A stretch of 64,000 bases of DNA from AC-32 sp963755635 (GTDB lineage Bacteria; Actinomycetota; Thermoleophilia; Gaiellales; Gaiellaceae), in NCBI GenBank assembly GCA_963755635.1, contig CAVWKS010000011.1:62001-126000 (forward strand), written 5' to 3'. The translations under genes and the position numbers were made by a program. This document shows, one piece after another, positions 62,325 through 64,000 of the stretch. A model generated the notes under the pieces. It saw nothing but the letters and a program-made list of their open reading frames with translations. It made no database searches and was not told the origin of the DNA. Within the stretch, counting starts at the first letter, position 1, and each line of letters begins with the position of its first letter.

Positions 62325-63124
62325 CGCAGCCCCGTCAGAAGGTAGTGGGCGGACAGGTTCTGGAACGGCTCGAAGTGCTCGCCGAACGCGCGCAGGTCGC
62401 CGGCGTCCGGGTAGAAGGCTTCGACCGCCTTGCGCAGGCCGAGGTCGCCGGCGGGCCACGCGCGCGGCCGGGCCAGGTGGCGCGCCAGGAACCAGTCCGC
62501 GGTCCACTCGCCAAGCCCGCGGCGCGCGACGAGCACGGCCTTGACCTCCTCGTCGGTCATCCGCGCGAAGTCTGCGTAGGGCGGCGGGTCGTCTGCGAGC
62601 CCGAGCACGTACTCGGCCTTCCGGCGGGAGAAGCCGAGCGCGACCAGCTCGTCCGGGTCGGAGCGGCGCAAGCGCTGCTCGGTCGGGAACGAATAGGCCT
62701 GGCCGACGCGCCGGCCGAAGTGCTCGATCAGCCGGTTCCGCACCGCGAACGCCGCGTGCAGCGAGACCTGCTGCGCCGAGATCGAGGTCACCAGCGTCTC
62801 GAACGGGTTCGGCGCGAGCGGCGGCCGGAATCCCGCCAGCTCCCGGGTCAGCTCGCGCAGCACCGGCTCCTGTCGAGCCCAGCGGTAGAACGGATCGAGG
62901 TCGAACTCAGCACCGACGAGCTTCCGCACGACAGGTCGCGTCTCGGCGTCGAGCGGCTCGGCTCGAACGCCGCCGCGCGCCGGCTCGATCCGCACCTCGC
63001 GGCGCCCGACCACACGGTGCAATGCGCCGTCGACCCAGAGGTTCGCGAGGTCCGGCCCCCACGTTCGAAAGCGCTCCGTCGAGAGCTCGAAGTCGAACGG
63101 CTCGGGCAGCCGCAGAACGCCCAC
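62309..63124 (-). CDS. DNA-3-methyladenine glycosylase II-like (AlkA, HhH-GPD)
   Basis: 271 residues from GTG 63124. An N-terminal AlkA-like beta domain (LPEPFDFELSTERFRTWGPD) precedes the HhH-GPD fold. NPFETLVTSISAQQVSLHAA is its start. The hairpin and catalytic Asp are in ARRGLGEWTADWFLARHL. It cuts alkylated bases from DNA. The start overlaps the HAD stop by one base (TAGTG), and its end overlaps the GMC start by 16 bases. Substrate range cannot be inferred. Confidence 0.85.
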   Translation of the reverse strand: MGVLRLPEPFDFELSTERFRTWGPDLANLWVDGALHRVVGRREVRIEPARGGVRAEPLDAETRPVVRKLVGAEFDLDPFYRWARQEPVLRELTRELAGFRPPLAPNPFETLVTSISAQQVSLHAAFAVRNRLIEHFGRRVGQAYSFPTEQRLRRSDPDELVALGFSRRKAEYVLGLADDPPPYADFARMTDEEVKAVLVARRGLGEWTADWFLARHLARPRAWPAGDLGLRKAVEAFYPDAGDLRAFGEHFEPFQNLSAHYLLTGLRWRAR

Positions 63125-63718
63125 TACGCGAGAGCGCGGAAGTCGGTCAGCGGCTCGTAGGCGACACCGCGCTCGTCGAGGTAGCGCGCGAGGCTGCCGG
63201 TCGCGTAGACGCGGTCCGCGGCGAGCGCCGCGCAGTAGTCGGAATGCCCGTCGCCGGCGTAGAGGACCTCGCCGGGCGGCAGGTCGCCGCGCTTGCACGG
63301 CTCGCCGCACACCGGGCAGGTCTCGACGTCGCGGAAGAGCACGCGCCAGCCGTCGGGCTGCGCGTCGACCCGGTTCGCGCGCAGCTCGACCTCGCCAAGC
63401 ACGCCCTCGCGCTCGAGCAGCGGCTCGATCAGCTCGTGGAAGCCCGACGAGACGACCAGCGGATGCCGTTCCCGCGCGAGCTCCGCGAAAGCCCGGCCGC
63501 ACGCGGGCGTGCTCGACCACGTAGGCGACGACCTCGTCCAGCGGCGCGGTGACGGTCGCGAACTCGGCCGAGATCACCTCGTTCAGCGTCATCCGGCCGG
63601 CCTCGAGCTCGGCCTCCACCCGGTCGTAGATCTCGTCGTCGCCGAACCGCCGCAGCACGAGATCGAGCGTGTCCCGCTCGGTAACCGTGCCGTCGAAGTC
63701 GAGAACTAGAAGTGCGAC
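63124..63718 (-). CDS. HAD-IB phosphatase (MtnX/SerB-like), frameshifted, start codon unclear
   Basis: VLDFDGTVTERDTLDLVLRR has the HAD nucleophile D-x-D-G-T. The frame breaks near 63498 (a likely extra T) and resumes as LVVSSGFHELIEPLLEREGV, then a Cys-rich insert CPVCGEPCKRGDLPPGEVLY and motif IV YAGDGHSDYCAALAADRVYA. This layout matches MtnX-like HAD-IB phosphatases; the zinc-like CxxC..C insert is notable. No ATG/GTG/TTG lies before VALLVLDFDG; the hmgA stop TAG overlaps it as TAGTTCTC. A GTT at 63706 or an indel may hide the true start. Confidence 0.78.
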
Positions 63719-64000
63719 GTCACGCCCGCCGGGTCTTCGTCCGCGTTCCCGGCCGCGGGGACCCGCTCCTCGAGCCACGAGTAGGCGTACTCGCCGTCGT
63801 CGAGCCCCTTCGCGAGCTTCGTCAGCCGCAGCGGGTGGAACGTGTCGCACATGACCGCCAGCTCGTGCGTCTCGGTCTGGCCGATCGACTTCTCCGCGAG
63901 CCCCGGGTGCGGCCCGTGCGGGATCCCGGACGGGTGCAGCGTCACCGAGCCGACGTCGATCCCGCGCCGCGAGGAGAAGTTGCCAGAGACGTAATAGATC
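63706..64000 (-). CDS. hmgA: Homogentisate 1,2-dioxygenase, C-terminal part (cut by window edge)
   Basis: The last 98 residues of the Fe(II) dioxygenase that opens the homogentisate ring in tyrosine/phenylalanine breakdown. NFSSRRGIDVGSVTLHPSGI and PHGPHPGLAEKSIGQTETHE include the conserved His pair of the C-terminal domain, then LAVMCDTFHPLRLTKLAKGL. The tail DEDPAGVTSHF is an actinobacterial variant. The gene continues beyond 64000. Its TAG at 63706-63708 overlaps the HAD gene. Confidence 0.88.
   Translation of the reverse strand, partial: IYYVSGNFSSRRGIDVGSVTLHPSGIPHGPHPGLAEKSIGQTETHELAVMCDTFHPLRLTKLAKGLDDGEYAYSWLEERVPAAGNADEDPAGVTSHF

Overview
The window is a very GC-rich bacterial chromosome segment, probably from an actinobacterium of the Thermoleophilia/Gaiellales type. 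This placement is inferred from family content, namely a GuaB3-type IMP dehydrogenase-like protein, AfsR/SARP and LuxR-AAA regulators, FabI, an ECF sigma factor with a proline-rich tail, and many secreted proteins of unknown function. No rRNA or tRNA gene, transposase, integrase or CRISPR array was seen. The left end is intergenic. The right end cuts homogentisate 1,2-dioxygenase.

Layout. 0-6.1 kb: carboxylate-amine ligase, VOC protein, YcaQ-like protein, M14 peptidase, a peroxiredoxin whose peroxidatic Cys codon is UGA, and a large membrane protein. 6.1-17.5 kb: an accessory block made of three segments separated by copies of the last ~18 bases of fabI. Two segments (7.7-12.4 and 12.4-17.5 kb) look like elements integrated in tandem at the fabI 3' end. 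Each carries a giant ATPase regulator, a small cytosolic protein and a small secreted protein. 17.5-29.5 kb: fabI, an S8 protease, an SDR, MarR plus a SelW-like Rdx selenoprotein, a methyltransferase, CCA transferase, alr, an ATPase, nnrDE, acpS and a HAD phosphatase. 29.5-43 kb: arfB, small secreted and membrane proteins, mreB, an ECF sigma factor, a permease-YHS fusion, a glycogen-debranching-like enzyme, glmS, glmM, rpsI, rplM, a UDG-like protein and a PLD. 43-54.3 kb: guaA, guaB3, a PfkB kinase, a D,D-carboxypeptidase, LysM, pyrF, HU, pyrE, roadblock, YihY, rdgB, mgtC, rph and murI, mostly on the minus strand and tightly packed. 54.3-64 kb: secreted hydrolase, ABC binding protein, secreted protein, rhodanese, GST, GNAT, GMC oxidoreductase, AlkA-like glycosylase, HAD phosphatase and hmgA.

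Themes. (1) Two genes have in-frame UGA exactly at a redox cysteine, each followed at the right distance by a hairpin of bacterial SECIS type, so the organism probably makes selenoproteins. (2) The fabI-terminal repeats, with flanking 11-bp-period direct repeats, look like attachment cores with arm sites, and no recombinase is present in the window. (3) At least sixteen genes, including guaA and fabI, are split by single-base frameshifts. This most likely reflects indel errors in the assembly, so I annotate such genes across the shift and give its approximate position.
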